DNA of 64,000 nt from Streptomyces griseoflavus (GTDB taxonomy: Bacteria; Actinomycetota; Actinomycetes; Streptomycetales; Streptomycetaceae). A model generated the notes under the pieces. That model ran no database searches, was not told where the DNA came from, and saw only the letters and a list, made by a program, of their open reading frames with translations. Of the stretch, positions 63,107 through 64,000 are shown in pieces (positions within the stretch are counted from its first letter, which is position 1; each line of letters opens with the position of its first letter). The stretch lies in contig NZ_BMUC01000013.1 of NCBI RefSeq assembly GCF_014649995.1, forward strand, positions 1 through 64,000, in the 5' to 3' direction. The translations under genes were made by a program, and so were the position numbers.

Positions 63107-63958
63107 ATGCCCCCTGAAATGCTGGACATACTGAGTGAGTTCCGCGAGAGGGCCCTCGCGGAGGGCATCCCCCCGGACGACATCGCACGGTGGACGGACC
63201 TCGCCCGCCCCTGTGCCTTCCTCGGCACCAGGGGGGACGGGCCGGTGGTGGGGCGACTCGGCGGACCCCTCATGCTCCCCGCGGACGCCCCCGACCCGTG
63301 GTGCAAGCTCGCCGCCACCCTCGACCTCGCCGCGCTGCCCGCAGGAGCGACCGACCTCGACCTGCCCGCCGACGGCCACCTGCTGCTGTTCGCCGACCCC
63401 GACCCCGACCGGATCGGGGTCAAAAACCTGGGGAGTGCGCTCCACATTCCCGCCGGCACACCCATCGAGGAACGCCCCGTGGACCTCGACCCGGAATGGC
63501 AGAACCACCCGTACGAAACGGATCTCCCGGAAGGGTTGCTCCGCCTGAGTACCGATGTCTCCCTGCCGTACTACACCTCGGTCCACGATCTTGGGCAGCC
63601 TTTGCACTGCGTGGACCACCCGGAACATCCCCACGCGAACGAACTGATCGAGGTGTGGACGGAGATGCCGGGCGAGGGCATCGGCCGCGGACTGCAGCTG
63701 GGTGGATACGCGGAGGACGAGGACTGGGCGGAGGACCCCAGCGTGGCGGCCGGACGGGAAGCGGCACGAGCGGTGGCCCGAGGCGAACTGCCCGCGCCCG
63801 ACACGGACATACGTCCCGAGGACTGGGTGTGTCTCGCCCAGTGGGTGCATGGGCTCGACGGTTTGGAGATGGCCCTCTACTCCTGGTCGATCTCCCGGCA
63901 GGACCTGGCGGCACGGCGCTTCGACCGGGTCTACGCCACCATGACCTGGAACCCGTGA
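63107..63958 (+). CDS. DUF1963 (YwqG-like) protein
   Basis: 283 residues from ATG 63107, with AAGGAG seven bases upstream; the frame opens earlier without a better site. The DUF1963 plan is complete: CAFLGTRGDGPVVGRLGGPL, WCKLAATLDLAALPAG, GHLLLFADPDPD, LQLGGYAEDEDWAEDP, and a late WVCLAQWVHGLDGLEMALYS. The function of the family is unknown. Short 5' distance to the LRR gene (70 bp) allows co-transcription. Confidence 0.85.
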   Translation: MPPEMLDILSEFRERALAEGIPPDDIARWTDLARPCAFLGTRGDGPVVGRLGGPLMLPADAPDPWCKLAATLDLAALPAGATDLDLPADGHLLLFADPDPDRIGVKNLGSALHIPAGTPIEERPVDLDPEWQNHPYETDLPEGLLRLSTDVSLPYYTSVHDLGQPLHCVDHPEHPHANELIEVWTEMPGEGIGRGLQLGGYAEDEDWAEDPSVAAGREAARAVARGELPAPDTDIRPEDWVCLAQWVHGLDGLEMALYSWSISRQDLAARRFDRVYATMTWNP

Positions 63959-64000
63959 CACCCGCGGGACGCTGACCCGAGAGGTCACCGCCGCCAAGGC

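Noticed and set aside
1-63958. The two DUF1963 genes at opposite window ends as a flanking duplication
   Set aside because: They share family features but little visible sequence identity, and the window edges are arbitrary.

Overview
The window is high-GC DNA of actinomycete type. Third codon positions are strongly GC-biased, GTG starts and GTGA stop/start overlaps are frequent, and the gene content (SpoIIE-type PP2C phosphatases, streptogrisin-like protease, I36 inhibitor, many secreted peptides) points to Streptomyces or a close relative. No rRNA gene, complete tRNA gene or CRISPR array was seen.

Left part (about 1.5-27.8 kb): a coherent island for using collagen and hydroxyproline. Outside the cell it encodes an M9 collagenase with PKD and C-terminal beta domains, a streptogrisin-like S1 protease, and a third secreted protein that is broken. 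A cytoplasmic Xaa-Pro aminopeptidase would split imino-peptides, and two uptake routes are implied: a family-5 peptide-binding protein and a branched-chain-type ABC transporter. Free hydroxyproline would then be handled by hydroxyproline 2-epimerase, a three-subunit D-hydroxyproline dehydrogenase, a DapA-family deaminase and 2,5-dioxovalerate dehydrogenase, ending in 2-oxoglutarate. A second proline-racemase-fold enzyme next to a ketimine reductase suggests a side branch, possibly for trans-3-hydroxyproline. A GntR/FCD regulator sits in the middle. An AT-rich odd palindrome close to CAATGTCACATTG (GntR-type GT-C-AC core) recurs in eight intergenic regions in front of these transcription units, including the regulator's own promoter. 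I therefore read the set as one regulon.

The island is partly decayed. livH has a one-base frameshift, livM has a broken 5' end, LivG has a Walker A glycine changed to serine, and livF has an in-frame amber codon. The second aldehyde dehydrogenase has arginine in place of its catalytic cysteine. An insertion sequence truncates the third secreted gene.

Middle part (27.8-57 kb): a graveyard of mobile and plasmid DNA with intact cargo in between. There is one apparently complete rve-type insertion sequence. Relics include IS6 (three), IS481, Tn3, IS5, IS630 and IS982 transposases, a tyrosine integrase, a replication-relaxation-like protein, a helicase-associated domain, a Nudix/NrtR C-terminus, SpoIIE and alpha/beta hydrolase. 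Intact genes include an ArsR-like regulator with a perfect inverted repeat, arylamine N-acetyltransferase, GNAT enzymes, a cis-prenyltransferase/MpaB-EF-hand pair, a TauE/SafE permease, a DUF2243-CtaG pair, an I36 inhibitor and a LacA-type acetyltransferase.

Right part (57-64 kb): ordinary chromosomal modules. These are a divergent MarR/RidA pair with a 16-bp palindrome, a CPBP protease-histidine kinase-response regulator operon, an LRR protein and a DUF1963 protein. Another DUF1963 gene is cut by the left edge.
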